NCBI GenBank assembly: GCA_018873245.2
Contig: JAEMBT020000003.1
Span: 8,761,843-8,825,842, forward strand
DNA length: 64,000 nt
Direction: 5' to 3'
DNA from: Archegozetes longisetosus
Taxonomy: Eukaryota; Arthropoda; Arachnida; Sarcoptiformes; Trhypochthoniidae
Position numbers and translations under genes: made by a program. The notes under the pieces were generated by a model. The model saw only the letters and a list, made by a program, of their open reading frames with translations. It made no database searches and had not been told where the DNA came from. This document shows positions 27,552-38,231 of this stretch, piece after piece (the first letter of the stretch is position 1; each line of letters starts with the position of its first letter).

Positions 27552-27726
27552 CAGTAATACCTCGATATACTGAAGCTATTTACAGTGAATCTTCGATGTG
27601 ATCGAAGTGGTGTGTTGGTCGCTAAAAACATTAACTAATGCTAAATTAACCTGTTTATAGCGAAAATTCGTTACAGTCAATGTAAAATAGCAGTCGCTAG
27701 CGATTTACAATATCGAGATATTGCTG
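27552..27726. mobile_element. pogo/Tigger-like (Tc1-mariner superfamily) MITE with TA target duplication
   Basis: A 175-bp element. Left end CAGTAATACCTCGATAT; reverse complement of right end CAGCAATATCTCGATAT: 15 of 17 identical. It is flanked by TA on both sides (27550-27551 and 27727-27728). CAG ends followed by TACCTCG-like sequence and a TA duplication are typical of pogo/Tigger elements. There is no coding capacity. Confidence 0.7.
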
Positions 27727-30688
27727 TAAATGCCCCTTTCGCTATTCATTTTTTAAATAGAGTGTGAAAATGTTATAGCTAGTATTGAAATAATTTTTTC
27801 GTCAGTAAAGCAAAGCTAGTATAAGATTTTGATCCTTATTCAAATTGACAAAAAGCTCAATTGTATTGAACACAATTTGTAGGCAAAACGAATGAAACAC
27901 TTAATGTGGAGAAAGAATTAGCTTTAAAATAAACATAAATGCAGTATATATTGTTAGATAGTGTTTAGTTATAAATTGAAATAAAGAAAATGATATAAAA
28001 GGGTGTTTTACTGTGAAATTAAATAAAATACATGCTTCAATTGACTTTTCTCACTGATGGCTCAGCCAACAGTTAATAAACTTGTCTTTATGTTAAACCA
28101 TTACACATAAACAGATAAGTTAACCATTATGATTAGCCATTAAAATGCTCTTCGATCAATTCTCATACTATTTTTAATAAACTTCTCTTTTATTTGAACA
28201 ATTTGCCAAAATTGTTCTCCAAGAATAAGAGCCAATCAACTGACTCATGTTAATTATTTTTTCCAATTTAATGATGTTATGCAAATGTATGACTAACTAA
28301 CATTGTTTTTACACTCTTTGTTAGAGATGAGATGAAGTTTTGCAAAATGAGATCAAGTTTGCAAAATGAGATCAAAATGATTATTTTTCTCTGCTACTGT
28401 CATAATGTGAATGAATGTGATTTCTGTTAATACCATACAGCAAACAAATCAAATCACAATTATATTAGTGAGGATAATAACTTCAATTCCCAAGTATTAA
28501 GCAAGATTTTTGAGCAATTTTTTCTGCTAGATAAACATTCTGAAATGTTTATGGCACTTGCAATGACTGCAGTGAACAAAACCAGAAATTACATCATTTA
28601 GGAGATTATTCATAAGAAAAGTAAAAGTTCTCAAACATTCCGGATATTAATTTATTGAACACATGAGCAGTAATTTTCCTACTCGTAAAGACTTATTGTT
28701 AAATTTGATGCTTTCAGTTAACTTCTCTATTTCATTATCCACCATTCATATGATCTCTTGGGCTAAAATATTTGGCAAACTATTCATTAGAGTTTGAAAA
28801 TAATAGTGAAAATACTAACACTTTTTTATTGTATATTTTATTAATGGCTTTTCTTATGCATTGTTTTGTAAACTTGTAAGAATTTAAATTAAAGCAAACA
28901 TCATTTATTATATCTGAAACAAAACAAAAATTAAAAATTTTTAATTCACAAACATTTTCTTTTTCTCCAAAAATACTTCTAAAGTATGAAAATAATAATC
29001 AATCATAAAGTGATATTGATCTTCCTTTGGGATAAATATAACAACTTTTCAGTCTGTTTATGTGCATTTACTATAAATATTTGTGACTGGTTAGACTTAA
29101 TGCAAATATTTAGTAGATATCGCAAATTCGTAGCATAACGTCATATCTTTATATCACACCGAGCATTAGATTCAAACACTTTCCAACAGAGTGATAATTT
29201 AGATCTTCTCTATTAGTTCAAATGTTTGCATCCAATCCAAACTGTGTTATTTCCATCATTGACAAAAGAACCAAATTAAAATTGTAACAATTTTAGCAGT
29301 ATTTACTATCGCATATGTTTGCATAATTTTGTTGAAACTGTAATTTGTTGGCAATTCCCTCTACAGTAATCATAATTTGATGTTTTTCTAAATTGTAATG
29401 TGGCGGATTTGAGTCACTTCCTGCAATCCAAAATCATGTAGAGTATAATCAACTTTTGTTAATAATTTTAAAATTCCAAAGACGATATCAATTTTCAATA
29501 CTTTTCACACTAGCAAGGAGTTTATGCCATCAAATTGATCAGCTTCTTACAAGAAGTAATCTAACTGATATATTAGTTTTGTGTATAAGTTGCAAATTTT
29601 CTAACATAGGATCCGTTTCTAACGACTTTCACAAGAGAAGTTCAAGTGATCAAATTGTAATAAAATATGGTTGTAGTTAAATGAGAATGGGATGATAACT
29701 GAATAAGAAATAAGGAACAAGTAAAGCTAGAGTAATAAGATTGAAATGAAATTAGGGGCAAATTGGTGAATTAATAGAATAAGAAGAATTAGAGCAATTG
29801 GGGGAGGGAGGGTATTGTGTTGTTTTACGTGACTCATTTTCTAATGCAAATAAATATCAATTTGATGGTAGTCGCTATTTTAAATAAGCACTCTTCTTTC
29901 TATTATCGTCAATCTTCTCTTAATAACGGTTCTATGTACTGCTTTGAGTTTACTATGAATGAAATGCTGTTTCATCTGTTTGTTCATCGCATGCATTTTA
30001 TATTTTATATACTTTCATTTGATTGCTTCACATCAAAAATTCTATAAATTGCCGATGCATTGGATTACGGAATAATTTACTTTTTATGAAACATTTATTC
30101 TGTAATTTGACAAATAAAAACTTTGAGATCGCAGTTTAATGGTATTTGCATTGCTATTAAAACGGAATGAAAGTAAGAGAATTGAAACTTGTTTTCATAT
30201 CTTTAGAGTACAGGCATAAAACAAGTCTACCTTAACTTAACAGCAAACAAAAGAGTATCGACAAGAAAGTCACTTTTTAAACATTCATCAAGTCATCTTA
30301 CAAGAAAACGTTTATTTAAATAATACTCACATTAGTTTAGAAACGGCGGCAGAAAAAGTTGAAACAATTAAAAGAGTTGAAGTTTATAAGAATGTATAGT
30401 TTATTACAGTAGATGAAAGGTATTGTTTGAGTTAATAAATCATACTCAGTGATAAAGAGTAGACATAATTCTTTTACGGTATAAAAGAAAAGGGATTTAT
30501 ATATTATATATAAACGTAGATATAGTGTAGTATATAAAGCAACAGTAGTAACAATACAATAAAAAACGCCTAACACAACAGCACAACTCCTCAGTCAACA
30601 GTCTTATGTGAGGTAACTGCACAGTTGGTCATTACAACACATCTTCCAAGTGTTTCTTCCACCAGAAAAAGAAGACTAAGTTTAGTAT

Positions 30689-30740
30689 ATGGTGAAGATG
30701 TGCGCATCGCAACAAATCCAATCGACACGCAAGACAAAAG
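30689..30740 (+). other. possible short coding exon, MVKMCASQQIQSTRKTK, with donor
   Basis: A locally G/C-richer patch contains ATG, 17 codons and a G immediately before GTAAATGC, a plausible donor. No downstream partner exon was recognised; the next plus-strand coding sequence is at 40800. This could equally be chance. I list it because its composition differs from its surroundings. Confidence 0.15.
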
Positions 30741-31411
30741 GTAAATGCATGAAAATCGATATTTTCAGAACTGTTCCACAGTTGTGGCAGACTTTTTGCT
30801 TAATATATCAAATAATAGTTCACAGATTTGTTTTGACTTACTAACTCGCAAACGCATTACAACACATCATTGTCTTAATTCTATTGGACTTGTATTTGTT
30901 TTAGTATTTTATCTCCAAATCACAGCCTGCAGACAACTCATTCACATTTGATTGTTAACCAAATAATTAACTCTGAAAACCTATGTAAATATTGAACTAC
31001 TCAGCAATAGATCGAAATATCATCTCGATCATCACAAAGGCTTTTAGAAATACATGTCAACTTTCATCTCCATTTCTTCAGATCAGATAATGTTAAACTA
31101 TTTTTATCGGAATATATCTCGCATTCTTTGACAGCAAATTTGATTTTAGTGAACGTATGTTCGAAGCCATTTCTCAGCTAATAATATAGCTTCTATTCAG
31201 AATAAATTCAAATTCTCTGAATGCGTGACACCAAGTTATTTTAATTGGATTTGAGCATTCTAAGTCAATCTATTAAAATACACCAAAAATATCCAAAAAA
31301 TTTTAAAAGGATTATTCAAAAGATTTAAAAATTGTAGATCAAGCATCTTTTAAAAAATATCTAGAATTAATATTACCCTAAAAAACTTGGTAAAATCTTT
31401 TTAAAATTGAA

Positions 31412-31417
31412 TTTATT
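31412..31417 (-). terminator. candidate polyadenylation signal AATAAA for the anion-channel gene
   Basis: AATAAA on the minus strand about 180 nt beyond the stop codon at 31598. Position is plausible, but such hexamers are common in AT-rich DNA. Confidence 0.3.
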
Positions 31418-31597
31418 TTGATTCAGAGCGAATAATTGGAGACTTGATTATAAATTATTTTGAGATTTAGATAACATGAACCGACTATTCGGAATAAGTC
31501 ATTGGCAAATGCAACCGTTTATATTAGATAAAACTAAAAGTAATCAACTATTGTTATATTACATTGTTATATAGTCTAAATTTGAATCATTTTTAAG

Positions 31598-34041
31598 TTA
31601 TTGTAGTATATTTCTAGTTAACAATAAGGGCCAAAATATAGCCAAAAAGATAGCAAAACAAAGCGGGTAAATGTAACGAAATGCTAAATCAACCTGAAAG
31701 GCACGATCGGGTGGGTCTGTAATTGAAGCATTTGTTAGAACTTTGTGGTTCAATTGATAATTGTTGTCACTTTGATGCCACGGAACTATCGGCACGAATG
31801 AATTCTCTTTGTCTGAGTTAGGGACTTTATGACGTGGAAACTGCTTGCTATTTCCGTTTGAATTTTGACTAAAGGAATTTAGGTTTAATCTGTCTTTTTC
31901 TTGTTGATTCTTCTTCAAGATAATATTACGTTTTCTATGTAGGTAATTGACAACAGTTAGCTCGACAATCGCAGAGAATACGAAAAACATGCAAACCATA
32001 TACCAGACATCGACTGCCTTCATATAAGTGGAAAAGAATAAGTAGGACTCGAACAGTTCAAACTAGACTTATCGAACATCTTACAACGACATAAGAAACA
32101 GGTGGCAATTGTCCCTTAAGACCACTAAAAGATGTGACTAAAGCCAGAAAAGTTAAAATACAGAGTAAGAATCGACCGGGACCTGAATCGACTGGAATCC
32201 AACACGAACAATAGGCCACTAGTACAATCAATACTGTTGGATAAACGACTTGCACGCAGAAAGTGCTTATATGACGCTCGAACAAGTAAGTCACCACCAA
32301 ATAAGAGTATGTAACTGTTATAAAAACAAATTAAAGCTCTAAGTCATAATTGTGTCGCTTATCACCAAATTATATCAAGTTTTTTAATGTAATTAAATAT
32401 TTATTTTGTTAAATTGGCTTATCTTCAGTTCACATTATAAACTAATTTTAAGATGAAAAATATTCTGAAGTTAGCAGATATGGTCGTGTCAAAAGATAAT
32501 AATGATAAATATACAAAGCATAGTTCAACTTGAAATCTCTTAATCCAGAATTAAAGCCTTCTAACGATTATAAATTGTTTGTATGCTTAGGCAACAGTTT
32601 GGTTTTACTATTAGTAACTTAAACATTTGCTTTAATATTAGCCTCTCTTTGTTTTTTACTTTCAATTTAATCTTATACCATCTCAATGACTACTTCAGGT
32701 TTTGTCAACCTTAAAGATACGAAAGTATCAGATGACTTCAATTGATTTGTCGGTTTAAAATCAATAATACTTTGCTGACTATGAGACAGTATGAGCAATA
32801 GTGGAACCTGACGTGTTTCAACTTTTATGAGTAGCTACAATCGCCCTATAATCGTCATTATTTCATTCAACTAATAATTCTCTATTAAATCTTCAAACGT
32901 TTGTGCTACAAATTATCTGTTATCCAATTAACTTTTTGGAAGAATACGTTCAACGCTTATAATTGTAGTCAGACTTGACTTTATAAGTCAAATATAAAAA
33001 CTCTTCAATGCTCTTCAATTAAGTGCTTTTCTATTTATTCGGAGTGTAAAAATTTTGCTTTTCATTTTATGTGAAAGGAAATAGAAAAATAATAATACCT
33101 CCATTCGCTGCGGTCTTATTATATGCGCTCGAAAAGTAAGATAGCTTATAATTAGCTCTTAACTGGTCAGAAGACTCCGCTGATTTCGAAGCAATCCATT
33201 TGTATTGAAGCTCATTGAATGGGTAGCTGCCTGAGAAAAGTTCAATTTGACAAAACAAGATTAAAAAAACAGAAGAGAAGTTTTTAATTAAACGTATGTC
33301 ACTTACGACTTCTCATTGCGAATTTACAAACTTGAGCGTCAAACGGATAAGAACGGAATTCGAGTTGACACGAAGCAGTTGCCGCTTGTCTTAAAGACAT
33401 TGTAATTTTGTAAATGAAAACTTAGTTTCTTGCTATCAACTCAATAAACTAATTATAGTTACCTCTTAGCTAACTTAAGACTACAACCTTGATTAGTTAT
33501 GTTAAGACTAATAATTGGATTAGTTATTATTTCAATCTTTTTAACGGCTTCTGGGATGAGATCTGGAACCCAAATAATTTTAGCAAAATTAGCTCCAGTA
33601 ATGAAAATTTCTTTGCTTTCATCTAATTCGTTAGCCTTAAGCTTATCAAGAGATTTGCGGCAATAATTGGCATCAACCGTCCAGTGAAACTCAATTGAAT
33701 AGTCAACACGATATTCCTAAGTTTGTATTAATTATTTAATCAACTCATAAGCCTTGCCCTTTCCGACCAATTTCAAGACTTGCCTCATTGATCAAATTCA
33801 TGGTACTTATGTCTTCGTTTATGAGTAAAGTATTGATAACGATAGGTTTTTCTGCTGTTGAATAGAAGTAATCAGGTTGAAAATTAGTTATAAACAATTA
33901 GTTACAAACAATTAGTTATATAGAAATTGACAGAAATTGACAGAAATTGACAGAAATTGACAGAAATTCATTGACTCATATACTTTCTGGAGGTAACTCT
34001 TCCTGTAAAGTATTTTGTACGATAATCATGTTTGAAGGTAG
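31598..34041 (-). CDS. Cys-loop ligand-gated chloride-channel subunit (pHCl/HisCl/GluCl-like), 7 exons, 5' end missing
   Basis: This is a pentameric neurotransmitter- or ion-gated anion channel subunit in the plasma membrane. Exons in order: 33984-34041, 33784-33854, 33485-33716, 33307-33420, 33099-33230, 32085-32314, 31598-32017; phases agree and yield 418 residues to the stop. Visible landmarks are LQEELPPE near the N-terminus, VDYSIEFHWTVD, WVPD, a canonical 13-residue Cys-loop (SCQLEFRSYPFDAQVC), SYLVVTYLFERH before M1, an M2 starting PGRFLLCILTFLALVTSF, LPPVSY, VDVWYMVCMFFVF in M3, and M4 before a short tail. PGR replaces the PAR anion-selectivity motif. There are no loop-C cysteines of the GlyR/GluCl kind. 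A signal-peptide exon must lie further right but was not found. The 33485 donor (GTAGTC) is the least certain boundary. Subtype and ligand cannot be decided. Confidence 0.85.
32315..33098 (-). other. anion-channel intron (784 bp), nothing else seen
   Basis: Intron between the loop-C exon (donor GTATTA) and the M1-M2 exon (acceptor CAG at 32317-32315). AT-rich with no recognisable feature. Confidence 0.75.
33921..33969. repeat. 10-bp tandem repeat GACAGAAATT
   Basis: Four to five nearly perfect copies of GACAGAAATT inside a short intron of the anion-channel gene, between exons 33984-34041 and 33784-33854. Confidence 0.9.
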
Positions 34042-35683
34042 CTGTGAGCTAATTTGATGGATATGTAAAAATAATAGATATATAAAGTACAACATCTGAT
34101 AAAAACTAGATCACACTCAAACAGATGACTGAATGAAAATGTTTATCTTCTCTAAAGTGACCCAGTTTTTTATGTGAACATTCTCTAGAGTCAATTCTGA
34201 CAATTATTTCTAATTAACTAATCACTTGCAGTCACACACTTTTGCTTTAGAATGATACAAAATAATACTTTCAAAACAATAGGGCTTGTTATAGAAGAGC
34301 AAATCGTCAATTAGTAAAGGCTCTAACTTCTGATAAGTAGAAACATTGAGTCATTATTTGTCACATTTTTCATTCTCTATTCAGTCCCTATTCAGTCTCT
34401 ATTCAGTCCCTATTCAGCCCCTATTCAGTCTAGTACTGATTGTATAGTTTCAACTCTAGATTCATATATTATTCCTAGTTTGAATCTATTATCTCAGTAT
34501 TGTTTAGAACTACCCTTTCCATTCAGTGTTATTATTGATTTTTTTGAGCAACCTATGAGTCTGATCTTTGAGTAGCGAACATGATGTTGAATTGCATTCT
34601 CAAGTTAGTGGTTTTGACTGATGTGGAAAGCCTAGGCTAAACTTTGGTTATTATTCAGTTAGTATAGTTGTGTAATTGGTGACTTTGATATTATGAATTT
34701 CTCCTTCAATTTTTCGGCATAATTGCTTGCTGTCAACTGCTGCACTGAAGAGCATAAATAATTTTTCAACAGCCACATCATTCTGACTTTAAACTAATAT
34801 AATTGTCAACTTTCACATCTATTATTACTATTTATTATTACAAGCATAACTTTGAGTCACACACATATAATAGTATTTGAATATCAAAATTGAGCGCTCC
34901 AGGCTTCAATTAACTTAATTCTTGCTCTGGTATTCAATCGCACGTATTTTTATAAAATCATCTCAATGAAAACTAGTCATTGAAGTCACATCTTTGACAA
35001 ATATTTTGAATCTATAGTTTAAAGTTGTTTAATTTATTCAATCAAAACTATTGTTACTTCAGTGTATAATTTGAAAACTATTTAAAATTACAATTTTGGA
35101 TTTGGCAAAACTTCAAAATGAATGCAATATTGTTGAGTGCTAAACTTGATGTGAGTTTGTCAGTAATACTTTTAAAGTTGCGTTTGGCACGCATTTCAGT
35201 GCATTTTTTAAAACACTTATCTTAGGCTTAAAAATTAACACCGTTTAAAACCTAACAGGAAATAAAACTGAAGATATGAGTTCGTACTGCAAACATTGAA
35301 AGCAGACTGCATACTATATTTGAAATTCAGTAAATATAGATAATAAAACTAATAACTCATACAACACGATGTTTTCAAGTTTATATCGTTTTATTTGAAA
35401 ATATTTAGTACAGAACCTTATATTATCTGAAAGTAACAAGTTTTAGTGATTTTTTTAACTTTGTACTAAAGTCGTATCTCTCAAATTTGAGGAAAGTTCT
35501 CAAATCGATAAAGTCTATGGTCTATAAAATCTATGGTCTATAGATCTTCCATGATTTTTTCTAATCTCAAAGAACTTTCCAACAGTTCTCTGAAGCATTT
35601 GTACTTAAGATCGTGATACCTGTTTAAAAAAACCAGTTTTGCTTTAATCTATCAAATAAAATGTCTTGTTTATCGAATTAATC
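34042..35683. other. intergenic or 5' region of the anion-channel gene
   Basis: The missing first exon(s) of the channel should lie here or further right; I searched for a signal peptide followed by a donor and found none convincing. It contains an 11-bp tandem repeat (34379-34433) and a small direct repeat of CTATGGTCTATA near 35515-35545. Confidence 0.6.
34379..34433. repeat. 11-bp tandem repeat TATTCAGTCCC, five copies
   Basis: Five successive 11-bp units with one or two substitutions (TCC, TCT, CCC variants) between the channel and kinase genes. Confidence 0.85.
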
Positions 35684-38207
35684 TCACTTTTGTAGATCTT
35701 GTGTAGGTTTATATCGTTTTGATTTTAATTGCGGGTAATTTACAATTTTTTTAGTCAAATCTTGCTTAAGAGCAGAATGATGTGCAAGAATGGCAGCTCC
35801 AACTAACATAAGATCTGCCTCACCAGCAGAGAATGTGATAACTTCAGTGTTGAGTACATCTGCATGAGTTTGCATATAGACCTCATTCTTAGCTAATCCT
35901 CCACTAATTAGAACTTTTTTCAAATTAGGAATTCTAAACAGAAAGAATAAAACGAAAATTAGTGAATAATAGACCGAGAACAGAATCGAAAATGAGTTAA
36001 GAGTTATGAAAGACCTCAATTCTTCAAGTATGAACTTGGTTTCGTAAGCCAGCGCTTCAATGGATGCCTGATAATAATCCAACAGACTGCTTGCTTCAAG
36101 AGTTAGTCCATAAACCGCTCCTAATAAGACACTAATAAAGTATTTTTCTATTCCCTCAAAAGATATTTTAATACTTAATCTTCAGTTTTCTTAACAGGGA
36201 CTATAAATCACTTAATGCAGTCATAATATAAAAATGATAGTGTTTTATCAATTATTTAGAATCTAATATCTCCTTCTGCTATACCTCTTATGAATGGATT
36301 CGCGAGAGGCGATCGATTTCCATGAAAGCAAGGATTGATGTGTAGCTTATTTTTGAAACACTTATTCAAATAAATCTGAGTATTCAGTTCTTTTATAACA
36401 TTCTCGATCCCAATCTCCTTGTATTTGCTTTCATACTCTGGATGAGTACCAATAACATGCTCAATTAGTTTTCCAGTTGAACTTTGACCCGCTTCACGCA
36501 CATAGTAATTGGGAAATATAACATTATAATATGGACCCCAAACACCTTTAGTGAACTGTCGCTCGCGAGTTGATACGAAATGACAAGTCGAAGTGCCCGC
36601 AATCATACAGAATATTGAATCGTAGCCTATGCTAGAATCTGAAGATTCCTCCAGTTCTGTAGAGAATGTAAGCATTGCTAAAACACCCGAATGCGCGTCG
36701 ATTATTGGACTTGCTATTGATATTGGAATGCATTCCTCTTTGAGTTCATCTATTTTCGTGATTAATCCGAAATCTTTGGCTGCATTTTTACTCAAGAATC
36801 CAATATGTTCACCAGGACTAACGATTGACACTAAATGTTTTGATTAACTTATCTTAAATGCTTTTGTATCATATCTTTAAGTTAAGATCATTCTTATAAG
36901 TTAAGTATAATTGGAGTCAACGGATTCAACTGAAAACAAACATGTTTTGAATTTGAATAAGATTTGAGACTTGTATAGGAAGTCATAAGAAAAGTATTAT
37001 CTCGAATGACAAAATTGAGATGTGATGTGCTTATAAGGCATTTGACAATACTTTCAAGTATTTAAATGCATTTGTTTTACATTTACTGCTACACAAATTT
37101 GTGGCATTGACAACTGACTAAAGGAAAAGTCTAAACATGGTATAGATGTGGATCAAACCTCCAATTTTGGTTTTGTCAGTCACGAATTCATCGAGTCCTA
37201 TAAGCTGGAAGAGATCGTCTCTCCATCGATTACGTTCTGAATCATAACCCCATTTACAGCTGACACAACAAACGGAACGACTGAAGTGTTTCATATGATT
37301 AAATGCGGTATATTGACTACATTTCCATGAGAGCCAGTCTGGTAGTTCCATAAAAGCAATGGCTTTATTAAACCTATCGTTTTGATTACGCTTGAGCCAT
37401 AACAGTTTCGATAGTGTAAATTCAGGCGAACAAACGCCACCGAATTGTTGTAAAACTTCATGCTTCAAGTTATATAAGTTATGGAAAGAAATGAAGTTTT
37501 AAGTAAATAAAAATAAAAGAGAATAAGTGAAGTTTGAAAAGTTAGAAATTGGAGTTACATTAGTTTGCGTGATATACTGAGCTTCAGTGTTAGCTCTATG
37601 ATCCATCCACATAATGACATCGTTCGACAATTTACTGAAATATCCATATAAACAAACTCTTCATTAGTACAAATTGAATGGTTAGTTAGCAAAAAGTGAA
37701 TTTTCTACTTCTAATATTTAGTAAACTATTAGATTGTGCATAAACATTGTTCTAGAAGTGATCAATTTTGAATTGATTTATTTATGACTATTTAATATGG
37801 TTTAAGTAAACAAAGTTATGATTAGGTGAGTGTGTTTTAATTTACGTGTGATCGACGATCACGAGTGAGCAAGTAGCAGAAAAGGCAATCCCAGCTATAG
37901 ATTCGTGAGTCATTTGTGAACTTCTTATGCATTTCTACAATTGAAGATCAAGTAATTATAAGAATATTTTACATTAATAATTATAATTATTTGTAAATAT
38001 ATAATAATAACGCCAAACCTGAACGCAATCGCAAACTGCAGCCCATATTTCATCAGAATCTTGTTCGTAATAATCAGGTCTTGGGTTGTAAACAGTTATT
38101 GATTTGTTAAAGTTAGCGACAGGTTTGTCGTTAATTGATCCATTATTGAATTGAATGAGAGCTACTCTTACACTAGCACTGCCCACGTCTGCACTTAGCA
38201 CAAACAT
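35684..38207 (-). CDS. FGGY: FGGY carbohydrate kinase domain-containing protein, 7 exons
   Basis: This is an ATP-dependent sugar kinase of the FGGY fold; the animal orthologue is reported to act on D-ribulose in the cytosol. Exons: 38019-38207, 37846-37934, 37559-37634, 37159-37462, 36260-36830, 36015-36173, 35684-35933. This gives 545 residues, close to the family's ~550. The start is the ATG at 38207-38205, directly before FVLSADVGSASVRVAL, the N-terminal phosphate-binding motif; the codon that could extend upstream is only TTG. Other matches to the animal family are IAFSATCSLVIVD, VIMWMDHRA, KLLWLK, ELPDWLSWK, IIDAHSGVLAML, GTSTCH, KGVWGPYY, FHGNRSPLA, and SGGLAKN near the end. The junction after exon 36260-36830 has no GT: the base after GATATTAGATT is C (CTAAAT), although the phase and family alignment demand a splice there. 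Without splicing there, translation stops after GDIRF. Confidence 0.9.
35934..36014 (-). other. 81-nt stop-free intron of the FGGY gene
   Basis: GTCTTTC at the 5' end and TTTATTCTTTCTGTTTAG at the 3' end, the best polypyrimidine tract in this gene. Its length is divisible by three and it has no in-frame stop, so retention would insert 27 mostly hydrophobic residues rather than end translation. Removal restores the family-like LRIPNLKKVLISGGLAKN. Confidence 0.85.
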
Positions 38208-38231
38208 CTCACTATAGCAGTTTGTTTTCAA

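Larger units (their letters stand above)
16503..31597. other. about 15 kb gene-poor intergenic region
   Basis: AT-rich sequence between the LRP4 start and the end of the anion-channel gene. Open frames (for example 19287-19523, 24242-24451, 24896-25156, 25394-25645, 29456-29680, 29817-30047, 30337-30576) are under 90 codons, rich in Phe, Ile, Asn and Lys codons, and show no domain. Real features seen are a dispersed repeat (23106-23303), a pogo-like MITE (27552-27726) and a possible tiny exon (30689-30740). LRP4 regulatory DNA could lie here, but nothing in the sequence proves it. I found no tRNA or rRNA. Confidence 0.6.

Noticed and set aside
37974..38231. Start of the kinase at 38231
   Set aside because: That codon is TTG; the first ATG is at 38207, directly before the conserved phosphate-binding motif.
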